DNA from: Perilla frutescens
Lineage: Eukaryota > Streptophyta > Magnoliopsida > Lamiales > Lamiaceae
Assembly: GCA_026008535.1 (NCBI GenBank)
Contig: BRKX01000012.1
Coordinates: forward strand, 24,953,848 to 25,017,847
Reading direction: 5' to 3'
Length of the DNA stretch: 64,000 nucleotides
This document shows, piece after piece, positions 1-11,899 of the stretch. The stretch's first letter is position 1. Every line of letters starts with the position of its first letter. A model generated the notes under the pieces. It saw only the letters and a program-made list of their open reading frames with translations. It made no database searches and had not been told where the DNA came from. Made by a program: the position numbers and the translations under genes.

Positions 1-808
1 GTGAGCCTCGTGGGAATTTGAGGAGGGATCATCAACTCATTGCCTCATCTTCTGCTCCGTGATCGAGGTGGGTAAATCTATACTCATCTAAAGTTTGAGC
101 TAATAAGCTCTAGAAGCATATAGGGCAAATGAGATATCCAATAAAACAATTTTACTCTGCCTAATTGATCTCTGTACAAGGAAGAAAGGAACGAAAGATA
201 TTATGTTATAAATGAGTTCTCAAGCATGTTTAGAACGTTTAGAAATGCTAGAAATGTTAACGTGTTGTTTATACTTAGCATCAGATATTTAGAATTGTCT
301 TTAGTTACAATTCGTATTTATTTATGTTCATCTCTCGTATTCGAATGTTTATGCTTTGTTAAAGCTCGTATAGTTTAGGATTAAGGACTGCCCTGTTAAG
401 GTAGCATAAAATCCCTTATAGGCCGAGATCATGTTATATCAAAGGATTAGTACCTAGACGTGCTCTAAGATTGGTTTTGATAGCAAGGTTAAGGGAAGAA
501 GGAACTTAGTATTTCACTTAAAGCAGGATTTAAGCTCAGAACTTTTAAGGGAGTCACTGCTGGGTGTTTTCCCTCACAAGGATATTCTAGGTAACCCCTC
601 TTCTATCATATGGCATGTCTAAGGGTGCAGGTAACCCCTCTTCCCTCACAAACTCGTACATGATATTGTTTAAAATATTTTTCTTTTGTTTTAGGTTTGT
701 TCAAATATCAGTGAGCGATCACGAGTCATATGATTTTAAAATTTTCAAAAATGCAAACTTTTAATGATTTGAACATAGCAAATAAATATTTTGTAGACGC
801 ATTTTATA
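1..808. other. AT-rich sequence without a gene; old repeat DNA
   Basis: I see no coding region here. The stretch from about 1 to 700 is less AT-rich than what follows and looks like old retrotransposon or LTR-type DNA, but no LTR end, primer-binding site or polypurine tract is visible, so I do not assign it to a family. Confidence 0.4.
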
Positions 809-1180
809 GGGTAAATTATACTTTGATACTTACATTTTAGACACTTTTTCAAAAATGACTAACTTTTTCAAAATTAACAAAAAAAAACCTACTTTTTCAA
901 AAAAAAATTGCAAATCTGACATTTAACCAATTTTACGGTCATAAAATCGCACTTAGTTGATTGTATTTTAATATTCTTATTTTCTCAGTCATGTGGAAAA
1001 AATCATCCAATCAAGAAATATTAAATTAAAATCACTTACAAACGATTTTGGGCCGTAAAATTAATTAAATGTTAGATTTGTAAAAAATTGAAAATATATG
1101 TACAATTTTGTTTATTTTATAAAAAATGCGCCATTTTTTAAAAAGTACTCAAAATGTAGGTATCAAAGTGTAACTCACCC
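809..1180. mobile_element. Mutator-like MITE, 9-bp target duplication
   Basis: The left arm starts GGGTAAATTATACTTTGATA, and the right arm, read on the minus strand, starts GGGTGAGTTACACTTTGATA. Both arms continue with matching tracts for roughly 130 bases. The flanks carry the same nine bases, CATTTTATA, at 800-808 and 1181-1189. Long inverted repeats with a 9-bp duplication are the signature of Mutator-like elements. At 372 bases with no reading frame, this is a non-autonomous copy. It sits inside older repeat DNA. Confidence 0.75.
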
Positions 1181-1189
1181 CATTTTATA

Positions 1190-1275
1190 TGTATTTTTAA
1201 ATTTTAATTTTAATAAATTAGGGACACCATATTTAGTGCTCGCACAGGGCCTTCAAAATCTCAGGGTAGGCCCTG
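1190..1275. mobile_element. Possible 3' terminus of a decayed hAT element
   Basis: The stretch ends in CAGGGTAGGCCCTG (1262-1275), preceded by GCACAGGGCC. This resembles the CAGGGCCGGCCCTG-type ends of plant hAT elements. No opposite end or 8-bp target duplication was found, and the neighbouring MITE may have been inserted in this element. Family assignment is an inference. Confidence 0.3.
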
Positions 1276-1671
1276 GCAGCATTGACTACCTAATAATTTT
1301 AACAAAGAAAGATAAACTAACTAATAACTTGATAGCACTATCGAGTAAATAAATATTCAGGAAACAAAAAAGAAAAAGGAAATCCAAATTAGAATAACTA
1401 AAAATAAATATAACTTTTTTTCCAAAAAGTAAATAAATAAATCTAATTTAAGAAATTAAGGAATTAATTATAAGTCAAAACTACCATGTGTTCACGAAAT
1501 GGCTAAATAGATAAAAGAAAAATATTGCACAATCTCACTTCAATTTTGAGTTCATCATAAAAATATTACAAACTTGTGGAGCATTTCTCCAAAAATAGGA
1601 GAAAATGGAAATATACATTCAGAACTTAAACTCTAATTGTGACGCTCTTGTGCCATACATTTCTAACTACA

Positions 1672-1891
1672 ACACTTTTCTTCCCCAAATCCCACTATAT
1701 CGTACATAATTATTCCTATCTTCCGAAATTTCTCTCACCAAAAATTCTGACTAATCTAGGAATGCTAACATCATTGGAATGACACTTTTCTTCCCCAAAT
1801 CCCACTATATCGTACATAATTATTCCTATCTTCCGAAATTTCTCTCACCAAAAATTCTGACTAATCTAGGAATGCTAACATCATTGGAATG
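1672..1891. repeat. Perfect 110-bp tandem duplication
   Basis: The unit beginning ACACTTTTCTTCCCCAAATC at 1672 is repeated directly at 1782. I see no difference between the copies over 110 bases, which suggests a recent duplication. No reading frame is associated with it. Confidence 0.9.
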
Positions 1892-2578
1892 ATGTGTGAT
1901 GGATGTAAGAGTTCATAAAATATATGCAAGTATATACCATAGAGCAATGAAGTGGTAAATTTGGAATAATATAATTAAATAATTATTAATTATGCAAATT
2001 TGAATGTGTGTGGGTCGATTTACCCATTGAAGATTAGATATATATATGTCCGTGTGCGATATCTACATGTTTTCATAATTAAAATTTATCATCTATATAT
2101 ATTTGTGATATATTTGCATCATGTGATAAGTTATATCGTCTAATTTTATTTTACTAAAATAAAATGTGTCTTCTATTTAAGTTAAAAAAATGGTATCTTA
2201 CACACAAATTTTCATGTTGACGTGTGCTTGCGCCGAATCATCACAAATTTATGGCATAAATATATATTATAAATTATAAATATATCATATAAGAAAATTT
2301 TCATTTTTTGTTCGAAGAAAGATTTATTCAATCAAAGATTTGATGTGTGTATGTGTACATGTGTGTATTATACATATATTATATATGTGGGATATAAAAG
2401 TTATCTGTTTCTATAATAAACTAGTATTACACCCGTGCGATGCACGGAAAATTATTTATAGTAATTTATTTTTTTAATAAGAATGTAATTCAACATTAAT
2501 AATTATTATAAATAGAGAATATTATAATCATAGCAAAATAACATATATCTATAGAAAATTTAATAATATGTAATTTCA

Positions 2579-3425
2579 TTACAACATTTGGAATACTTCC
2601 ATACATACAACATTTATATAGTAGAATTGCTATCGACATCATCATCATTACAAATTACGATTTCTAATATGACTTGACACTTTCAACTCTTGGAATAGCA
2701 ACGTAAAATTGACCATCATTATTTTTTTTTTAGAAAAAGCAAACCAACATATATGGGAAATAGATTGAATCTAGCTTTTATATATAATCATTTCATATAG
2801 GAGACTGTGCGAGAAAATTATCATCGAAAGACAACTTTGGATCTGATGGCGCCAATGACATCTTTGGTATCAAACATTTATGTCCGCTAGGACTATTGAT
2901 TAGGTTTGGTGATAACTTTTGCTTTCAAAATATGATTGCCAAGTCTTGTAATAATCAATCTTCTACCATTATACAAACAATTTGCATCGTCAATATTTCT
3001 CAGTAACATGAAATGGAGTTCTCACTATCAAAATTAATACATGATTTGGCACATTCGAACACCTCGAACTATTTAAGAACTCAAGTGTATGCACATTTTG
3101 CAAAACATTCACAGTAAGAGTCTGACTTGCATGCAGTATATTGACTTTAATATACTTGGTCGTCTCACGCATTCAAAGTAATAATGTACTAATTTATAGA
3201 ATCAACTACACCAAAGGTATACAGCTAGGAGAAATTGTTGCTCATTTCTTGTAAATGTGAAGTGTCATTTGGTAGTATGAGAAGGATAAGTGCTTTAAAC
3301 AATCGTTGCTATTGAATCTTCTGAATATTTAAGCAAGACATCATTTGAAAGATGAATAGATGCATGACCATCATTTTCACCTCCAACGCTTCCATCACCT
3401 ATACCAATCCACTCTGAAAATTATT
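2579..3425 (-). pseudogene. Helitron RepHel helicase, C-terminal remnant
   Basis: This is a broken copy of the C-terminal helicase part of a Helitron Rep/helicase, the enzyme that drives rolling-circle transposition. On the minus strand, fragments appear in family order across several frames: a FSEWIGIGDGSVGGENDG block near 3360-3415 (family form close to FADWILxIGDG), then EFLNSSRCSNVPNH near 3045-3085, MLLRNIDDANCLYNGRRLII near 2950-3010, LIPKMSLAPSDPKL near 2845-2885, GQFYVAIPRV near 2680-2710, and a last NVVCMEVFQML piece ending in TAA at 2579-2581. Several frameshifts and stops separate the blocks, so no protein can be made. The gene lies about 130 bases inside the Helitron 3' hairpin and in the right orientation, which supports both calls. 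The Rep and N-terminal helicase parts were not seen. Confidence 0.75.
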
Positions 3426-4271
3426 TCAATTGAACTACTTTATCATCGGAACTCATATTTTGAATAATCTTTGAAAATTATGTTAGGTAAGGAATATTAT
3501 TGTTATTTGTTTAGAAATACATTTGATCATTGTCATAATCATTATTACTAAAATCTACACATAATTATATATATGTGTGTGTGTACTCCCTCTGTAAATT
3601 TTTATTTGTCATTTTAGATTTTGTAACTTGTAAATAATTATTTGTCTTTCTACATATTTTCACACGCTCTCTCTCAATTTTAACCCTATCAAATTCCTAC
3701 AAAATCTTTTACTTATAATATTGAGAGTGAGAAATCTTAATATTTTTTAGCAATAATATATATTTTAATAGAATTCTATAGGAAGATGTACATCAATCAA
3801 AATATTTATATATTAATTTTGTGAAAATCTTAAATCGATAAATAAATATTTCAAAGAGAGCATATATTCGTACGTCCATACTTAGTAGGTATACACATGA
3901 GTAATTCCATTAAATATTTCATTATCATACATAATATTATTTTTTCTGAAGTAATCATTTTAGTATTTCTTATATACTCCAAAAAGGATAGTTTTTATTA
4001 ACTGCAAATGATAATTAATAAAGATTTATTATTTCGGTTATATATATCCAGAAATATATTTCACATGTGCATTAGTGTATGCATGTATTATTGTCATTAT
4101 ACAATGACAATTTAATCGCCTCTTCTACAAATTTCAAAATAATAATAAATAGTTTGATAAATATAGATTATTTGAATAATATATCATCATAAAAAAATAT
4201 AAATATATTTCTACTTTATAAAAATAATATGTTATTTCTTATTACTTCATTTATTTCAAACGACTTTGCGC

Positions 4272-4272
<1 letters not shown>

Positions 4273-4339
<67 letters not shown>

Positions 4340-4340
4340 T
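4273..4340. repeat. (ATA)n microsatellite
   Basis: About 22 trinucleotide units with one AGT interruption, within AT-rich Helitron DNA. Confidence 0.95.
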
Positions 4341-5597
4341 ATATTTACACAAATTAAAAAAAAATTATTGTGAAATACACACATATAACGCCAATTTTAG
4401 GTACAAATAAGCCAATAATATTGTGATTTAATTTTAGTATCAAGTAACCGCTTCCTACTATTAGGTAGGACTGTAATTAGGTTCGTGCTTTAAACAAACA
4501 AATAAAATAGTGTTAAGCATGTAAGTAGTGATACGTAAACAATATAAATATTTAGATGACTTTCAATTTATATGAATATTAAATATTTAGTGGACAACCA
4601 ATTTCAACAATATAAAAACCAAATACATAAACTATCATTCCATAAATATTTAGATGATTACAATGCTAAATACTATTTTACACGAAAATATTTATAAAAA
4701 AAAATCATATCTCCAAGGTGAAACAAAAAATCACTAAGCACAAACATCTAATTATCTTCAAATTCTCTATAGATAAAAAAGGCATAACTGGAAATCTATT
4801 AAAAATGGCACTTGAGTCTCCTTCACCTTCAACGCACAATCAATTCTTCTACGATTTTTGAATCTCAACGTCCAATGCCGTTTTACTCCAAAAATTAGTA
4901 CGACAATCTTGATTTCATAGGCAAGTACCCGATTGGAATCACATGTTACCTTCTTTCACTCGATTATGTGAGAATTAGAAAATAATGTTTTTTGTTTCAC
5001 GAAAATTGCTGCAAATTAAAGCTTTCAATACATTCACAAAACTATCAAAATAAAATTGAGATAATTTTCATTTCACTACAAATAAAGTTTATGAGATTAG
5101 TTGGTGTGCAATTTATAGACTCTAGACTATAACATATGATAGTATTATTACCGTAATTAATGTAATAAGATTAGCGTAATTTTTGGGTGAATAAGATTCA
5201 AAATTTAAATTTTATTAATCGGTTGATTGTTATTATTCCATTTCAGAATATTATTTTAGCCCAAAAATAATGATAATATATATAGAATATATTTATATGT
5301 ATTATGCTTGATAAGGTATTTTTTCATTATATATAAAGATATATTAAGATCTTAATTATAAATCTTATTACCCAAATATTACGTTAATCTTTTTTATTTT
5401 TGAGAAGAAAGATTACATTAATTTTTTTAGTTTTTTGTAGGGAAAAAAGATATTGTATTAATTTTTAAAATCCAAAGATTGTGTTAATCTTTATGATTCA
5501 TTATATATTTATATTACAATATATTGCACCTATTCAGGTAAATTATAGTTAAACTAATTTAGTTGTATTCATCTTCTTATTAGGTGGGTTGATGGCG

Positions 5598-5598
<1 letters not shown>

Positions 5599-5638
<40 letters not shown>
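5599..5638. repeat. (TA)n microsatellite
   Basis: About 20 uninterrupted TA dinucleotides. Confidence 0.95.
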
Positions 5639-5643
<5 letters not shown>

Positions 5644-7234
5644 GATTTGACTCGGAGTATATAAAATTTTGAGTATAGTTATATTAAATTAAATAATTAA
5701 TCATTCATATATTATATTAATAATTTATACATTTATAAATGCAATTTAATAAGAAAAATACAAAATTTATTTTTACTGATGTAGTGTTGTTAATATATAT
5801 TATATAGATATAGATTATACATTATAATTAATATAGAAACATATATGATTAACAGTTGTGCGTGGATATGTATATATACATACACATATTTTTATTATAT
5901 TATTATTTTATATATTTTACATATGTAGAATAAATTGCTAAAATTAATGTAAATATAAGATACACATAAAAATATAAATGGATGGATATTTATCATTAGG
6001 ATATATTGATACACTAGGACGAATTTTCCAAATACCTTATACTGTATAAAACACAATCTTGTTCATTGTGGTATTGATCCGCAAATCTATACATTAATAT
6101 ATTAATTTGTTTTATTTTTACGTTAATTAGAAGCATATTATTCATGGAAAAAATAATAATAATGGATTTGCTGCATTTTCAATATTTATAATATCCATAA
6201 TTTTACATAAAAATAAATAATCAAATAATATATATTATTATATTTATGTTTTCGGGAAGTAAAATTGGGTGGAAAAACTAACTTTTTTTTTATTTTCGGA
6301 TGCGGTATTGTTATTATATATTATATAAATTTATTTAAATATGGTAATATACTCAATGTTTTTTCTTGTAAAATTTCTTACTTTTATCTTATTTTTATAA
6401 GATAAAAATATAAAAATTACACCGTAATTTATTTTTGAGGGAAAAAATTATATCGCAATTGGTTATAGACTTATAGTTAATCAATTAATTACGATTCGAT
6501 CATTTTGCTTTGATCTAGTAATATATTGACTAATAGTATGAATATAGTAACATGTATTAAGTGCATATCCATTTTATTTGATAATATATTTACTAACCTA
6601 TTAATTATTGATTTGCAATTTAATTTACATATTATTATAGTACACAAAATTAATAAATTAAGCAAAAAATATATTATTAGATTTCTAGATTTGGAATTGT
6701 GATTTAGGCGGGAAAAACTAATTTTATTATTTCTAGAAACTATCTTGTTTTTAGATATAATATAGATATAGATTAAAATCATATAATTTGATAATGCTAT
6801 TAAGCTTGACCAATAAAGCTAATTGGTGTTAAATATAGTTTATTTTCAATAATATATATACATAATCAGGGCAATATATTGACTATCCTATTTAATTATG
6901 GTAAATATATGGTTACTGAATTAATTATGTAATTGATGATTGTGTAATCATGAATTGGTTATGATCGTGTTGTTTTTATATGGTATTAAATATATTGACT
7001 TAAATCAAAATTACGGTAACATTCATTCAGTGCATATAACTGTATATAGTTGATAATATAAATTTTTACATGTTTATCAGCAATACATATTAACTACTTT
7101 ATGTAAATTATAAATTTTTAATTAAATAATATGTTTTTTATGGGACATAGTTTAGGCGGAAAAATTTTATAATTTTCATTTATATGGATTGTCTTACTTT
7201 TAAATATAATATAGATATTCTATTACAAATTCAA

Positions 7235-9732
7235 CTAGCATTGCACGGATAAAAATTATAAATATAAAAATATTACTCCTTCTGTTTCTGAATAAGTGTT
7301 ATTCCGGATGAATACACACATATTAATAAAGGTATTAATTAGATAATCAAATTACCTTATACACCCTTATATGTGAATACATTAAATGAGTTAAATATGG
7401 TCGTTTGAATACATTAAATGAGGACAAATATGAAAAAGTGTGAATTTTTTTTTATCTCGATTGTGTAGAATGATATTTTTTGTGAAACAAAATTAAAGTA
7501 CTGGAATGACACTTATTGTGAAATGGAGGGAGAATTTTATAGCAATATTTTAATAATAATTCATATAAATAACTATAAAATAAATTTTGGATGATATTAA
7601 ATTTAGTAATATTGTAAGAATTTGAACCAAAAATTCAAATAATAATATATAATTGTAAATTTTGAAGTATTTCTACACACACGTGTATAATAAGAGAGAT
7701 CTATGTAAAAAAAATCATAATTCTAATGGTGATGAAGTTATGATTTCATGCATCCATACACATAGATAGATTTTTTTGGGTTCTTTTACGTAATTGTTTA
7801 AATTTTTCATTGATCTATTTTACGTGACTAATGTATAGCGACACCTTTTCAATTAGATCAAAAGGTTGAATTGCTTCGAACTACAAAAAATAAGAATCTC
7901 TAATTCTTTTAAATTTCAATGATAGTTTGATTAAATTATAGCATAATACATGCCGATTATATAATCTTTGAAAAACTTACAATTATTATATTGATACATG
8001 ACACAAGAAGATATTATAAATAACAAAATTTGAAACTAAATTATAGCCTACACTTAATCTAAATTTTGTATGTTAAATTTAAATGCTAGGAAAATTGATC
8101 AATATTGATTTTTTTTCCAATGTCATCCACCGCTAAAAAAAGTAAAAAAGAAGAAAAATATAAGAATATACTTTCCTCCACCCTTTTCACCATCTTCAAT
8201 CTCCTATGCCCATCTACACTATTTTTGGTCATATTTATTCATCATGAAAAAATGAGGTTTATATTTTCATAGTCCGAAAACAAATTGATAAGATATGATG
8301 TCTATAAAAATGCATAAGATAAATTAAAACTAATCACTTATCATTCTAATGCAAATAAGAAAGATTGAAAAAATAAAATTACAAAAAAAAATATTTAATT
8401 AAAAACTAAGAATCTTATTTTTTACTGACATTGCGAGAGAGAGAGAGAGAGAGACATTGATACATTACAAAATATCTACAATAAAAAATTAAAAATCATG
8501 GCCTAGTAGGTAAAAATGAAATTGACGGAATAAATTTTAAAAAATTGTGACAGCTCATATGAAGTCCAATATATGACTACTTTGAACCTCAATAGACAAT
8601 GAATATAGAGTGATCATTTTCTTTTCCTATCATGATTCTTTCACTAAATAATTTTAGCATCAATGTTACATAAATCATTTTCTCTCCTTCCCTATCTTCG
8701 CTATCTCAACCAAATTCTCGTCAAATTTTGTTAAGTGTCAGAAGAGTTAAATCACATATAAAAAACATAAAAAAAATGTAGGCTTATTTTAATATATACC
8801 ACATCAATCCAACCAAAATTGTCGAGTTGGATCAGAGTACTTCAATGGCATAGAGAAATATTGGTTCACAAATTTACCACCAAAAAAATGACCATTATAA
8901 TTCACAAATCTGCATGCAAAGAACAGTACCTACCAACATATATATATAAGCTAAGTGATTAGTAGAGTAAAATGGAGTAGTTAACAACGAAATCAACACA
9001 ATTTATTATAATTTATATAATCTACATAATGTAGACTATGTAATTGGTGATAGACTGATCGACATGTAACAAATTAAGCATGTTTATTAGGTTGATTGGC
9101 AGTGGTTAGTTAATGAGTTAATTATAAGGTAAATATATAATGGACGATTGCATATTACATGTACGTAATGGTACATTAAAAATAATTACACTAAAATACA
9201 AATAACTATATTTAATAATTGATGATATATTATATATTTATGTATTCACATGGTTAAATTTATCAAAGATTTAATTGAATAAGTATATATTAAATGATAT
9301 ATAATTTAAATTATGAATGTATGTGTTAATTTATAAATACAAAGATATTAATTAATTTAGGTAGGTCTATGAAATTTATCTAGATATATCTATATATACG
9401 TAATATAGTACTGCATATATTTTTTTTACTGAATTAATTATCATATCTCATTGTTTAAAATGAAGATAAATTATTACTACCTATAATATCCGACATCTCC
9501 GTATTTGCTAAATGTGAGTTGTAACTATATGAAAATAAAAATAAGAGATAAAAATATGAAATTTCACCAAGTCAACTAATTCATATATAGAAAGGTTGAA
9601 TTATATAAAAAAATTATACATTATATTAATTATCAAAATTTTCCTGATTTGGCTGTAGGGTGGTTTTGGCGGGAAAATTAGATTACTTTTTTTTTTTAAC
9701 CCAAAACTATTTTACTTTTAGATCTAGCAAGA
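7235..9732 (-). mobile_element. Possible second Helitron, minus strand
   Basis: CTAG at 7235-7238 is followed by a half-preserved hairpin (CATTGCACGG), which resembles a decayed Helitron 3' end read on the minus strand. A GGCGGGAAAA-containing terminus near 9668-9732 resembles those near 6709 and 16690 and may be the 5' end, just left of the PIF/Harbinger insertion. No coding remnant was found. A Stowaway-like MITE sits inside. The pairing of these ends is a guess. Confidence 0.25.
7276..7532. mobile_element. Stowaway-like Tc1/mariner MITE
   Basis: Inverted ends: CTCCTTCTGTTTCTGAATAA on the left and, reading the minus strand, CTCCCTCCATTTCACAATAA on the right. Both continue into GTGTYATTCC. 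The left flank is TA, as expected for the family; the right flank is no longer a clean TA. It is 257 bases with no reading frame. Confidence 0.65.
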
Positions 9733-9777
9733 TTGACGTTAAGGGGGGTGTATTCGTTTGAGACTTTGATTGATTTC

Positions 9778-9935
9778 GTTGGACTTTTAAAATCTGGGTG
9801 TATTCAATCCAGACTTTTAAAAGTCCTTTAAAATCCGGAGGTATTCAATCAAGATTTTTAAAAGTCCTTTAAAATCCGGAGGTATTCAATCCAGACTTTT
9901 AAAAGTCTTTTAAAATCCGGAGGTATTTAAAAATC
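9778..9935. repeat. Iterated terminal motif of the PIF/Harbinger element
   Basis: Three to four direct copies of a roughly 45-base unit (GGTATTCAATCCAGACTTTT, AAAAGTC, TTTAAAATCCGGA). Each unit repeats parts of the element's own terminus (GTATTC, ACTTTTAAAA). The mirror arrangement is seen at the right end of the related element at 57310-58211. Such arrays may supply extra transposase contact sites. Confidence 0.8.
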
Positions 9936-10049
9936 TATGGACTTTAAAAAGTCATTGACTTCGTTGGATTTCAACTCGATTTCACGTTAAAAATGCGTAG
10001 GATGAAATCCGACCCCTGGACACGAGAGTTTGATGGATTTGAAAAACCC

Positions 10050-10235
10050 CGCGGCCGGTGTAGGATAGCGGCCGTTGGAATGCGAACTCGGCCATCCCAG
10101 CGGCCGCTGGAATCCAGCGACCGCTGGAGTAGTCATGATCGGATTCCAGCGGTCGTTGAGCCTAGCGGTCGCTGGAAGTAAGTCGGTTTACTCTAAGCGG
10201 ACGCTGTGGCCCAGCGGCCGTTGGGCTTAGTCGTC
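10050..10235. repeat. Palindrome cluster 1 (CCAGCGGYCGCTGG)
   Basis: About seven copies of a 14-bp near-palindrome, for example CCAGCGGCCGCTGG at 10098 and CCAGCGACCGCTGG at 10115, with variants such as CCAGCGGTCGTTGA. The cluster is GC- and CpG-rich within AT-rich DNA. Variation is mostly CG to TG or CA, as expected from methylation decay. It lies about 300 bases inside the left end and upstream of the SANT gene, so it may be a protein-binding array or promoter element. A 62-codon open frame through it is a by-product of its GC content. Confidence 0.85.
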
Positions 10236-10617
10236 TCACCCCTTTAAATACCCCAGGCAGTGATTTTTTTTATCATAATTCATCAAATTCGCGGCTGCAA
10301 TTTGCTCAAGGGTGCTCAACTGAAGTCCAGTATATTCTTCTGACAGAGGCACTATCTACACCACAATTTTGAATTTTTTACACGTGTACTAATTATTGAT
10401 TGTATTTAGATTTGAATTTTTAAGTTTATTGCATGAAGAAATTTTGTACGTTTTTCTTGAATTACTGTTTCCCGTTGTTTTTATTACACTTTCATTCATA
10501 ACAGATGCGATTTGGGTATATTTTTAAATTTTTTAAATGAAGCACCAACAATAAATATATATATTTTTTATATTACGATGATTAATTAGATGTACACAAT
10601 AATATATTAGTATTATT
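10236..10617. promoter_or_regulatory. Presumed promoter and leader of the SANT-like gene
   Basis: This non-coding stretch lies between palindrome cluster 1 and the SANT-like gene start. CCTTTAAATA (10231-10240) is a possible TATA-type element. The assignment rests mainly on position. Confidence 0.35.
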
Positions 10618-11653
10618 ATGGGAGACTCACGACAAGATTCGAAAAGGAAGACATCATATGAATCATGGACTAAGGAACAGAGCGACATTCTGTTAGAACT
10701 TATGGTTGATGTTGCGTGTCGGGGATGGCGTGATAATAGTGGTATCTTTAGCAAAACCACTGTAGAAGAAAGAATACTTCCTATGCTTAATGAGAGACTT
10801 CGTTGTACTAAGACCTATAGCAATTACCAAAGCCGACTGAAATGGTATAAACATCGTTGGACTTCTTATTCAAATCTTTTGAGATTTAGCTCTGGTTTTG
10901 GATATGACCACATTACGAAAAAGTTCACGGCTTCAGATGAAGTATGAGATGCGTACTGTAAGGTACTATCATATTGCAATAATATTATCGATTTTTTTTA
11001 ACTAATAAAGTGAATTAAAAAGTTTGTTATTTATTTGATTCTAGGCCCACGCAAAAGACACAAACTTACGCTATGGGGAATGTTCTGATTATGAGGACTT
11101 GTTAATTGTTGTGGGCAATGGTGTTGCCGTAGGAAAAAACTCAATTGGGTTGGGTAGTGCTACTGATGCAAACACATTAGGAGATGTTGAAAATAGAGAT
11201 ACGCGCCTAGAAGATTTGACTTTTGATGTTGAAAATGAGGCGTTTGTCGCACTAACCCAAGACGAGCTACCATCATCTGGTTCCACACCTCCTTTTGGGC
11301 TGCCTGAAGTGCCTGAGGCATCGACTCAAAGAAGAAATCTACCTAAAAGAAGTAGAACTCAATATGAAGCAACTTCGGGCTCTACTGATAATATCATGAA
11401 AGAGATTAAAAAACTATCCAACACATGTGAGGGAGTTCATAATCTCTTACTGAAAAGAAATAGCATACTGGAGAAAAGAGAAAAAGAAAGATCCTATACG
11501 ACTTGGGATGCAATTAAAGAGATCCCAAATTTGAATGAAGACACTCGACTCAAGGCATTTGACTTGCTTGACACCAAGTCAAAAAAAGATGGTTTTTTGA
11601 AGATGACCGTTGATGAACGAGCTAATTGGATAGCTTACAAAATTAGGGATTAG
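10618..11653 (+). pseudogene. PIF/Harbinger Myb/SANT-like DNA-binding protein, nonsense mutation
   Basis: This is the accessory protein of plant PIF/Harbinger elements, which binds element DNA and works with the transposase. Exon 1 (10618-10962) encodes a Myb/SANT-like domain: the WTKEQSDILLELMVD block (residues about 19-33), the GWRDNSGIFSKTTVEERIL block, and SNYQSRLKWYKHRW around residues 77-90, followed by FTASDEV. A TGA at 10945-10947 stands where the family usually has Trp, and the same frame continues as DAYCK to a good splice donor at 10963. The 82-base intron ends TTGATTCTAG at 11044. Exon 2 (11045-11653) runs on in frame with AHAKDTNLRYGE, an acidic and Ser/Thr-rich middle, a basic PKRSR patch and a charged C-terminus typical of these proteins. 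Without the nonsense codon the protein would have about 317 residues. This looks like one recent point mutation. Confidence 0.85.
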
Positions 11654-11899
11654 AGATCATTAGAAATTACGAATTATGTTTTTTGATTATTATTTTATTT
11701 ATTTGAACTTATGATTCATGTTTTTTTATTATTATTTTATTTTTAATGACCATTTATTTGAATTTATGAATTATATTTTTTTATTATTATTTTATTTATT
11801 TGTTGATTTTTTAGTTGTATGAATTTGAATGTATTTCTTATTTTACATATTTGTAGTATTGTCGTTAATTAGACTCCATTCATATTTTTTAAATGCATC

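Larger units (their letters stand above)
2421..6772 (-). mobile_element. Helitron, minus strand, decayed
   Basis: Read on the minus strand, the element ends with a short hairpin, CCGTGC-ATC-GCACGG (plus positions 2447-2433), about ten bases before CTAG at 2424-2421. The next base is T. That is the canonical Helitron 3' end (hairpin, CTRR, host T). Helicase-coding remnants lie just inside this end. The best 5' end is the TC reading out of 6772 (minus strand TCTATATCTATATTATATCT), preceded by a host A. The 5' boundary is less certain, because similar AT-rich ends occur nearby and other insertions may lie inside. The interior from 3426 to 6770 is AT-rich and has no usable gene. Confidence 0.5.

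Noticed and set aside
3586..3720. Stowaway-like left end (CTCCCTCTGTAAATTTTTAT after TA)
   Set aside because: No matching inverse end was found downstream, so a whole MITE is not supported.
9993..10181. 62-codon open frame on the plus strand
   Set aside because: It runs through GC-rich palindrome cluster 1, where stop codons are rare; the product is a translation of the repeats.
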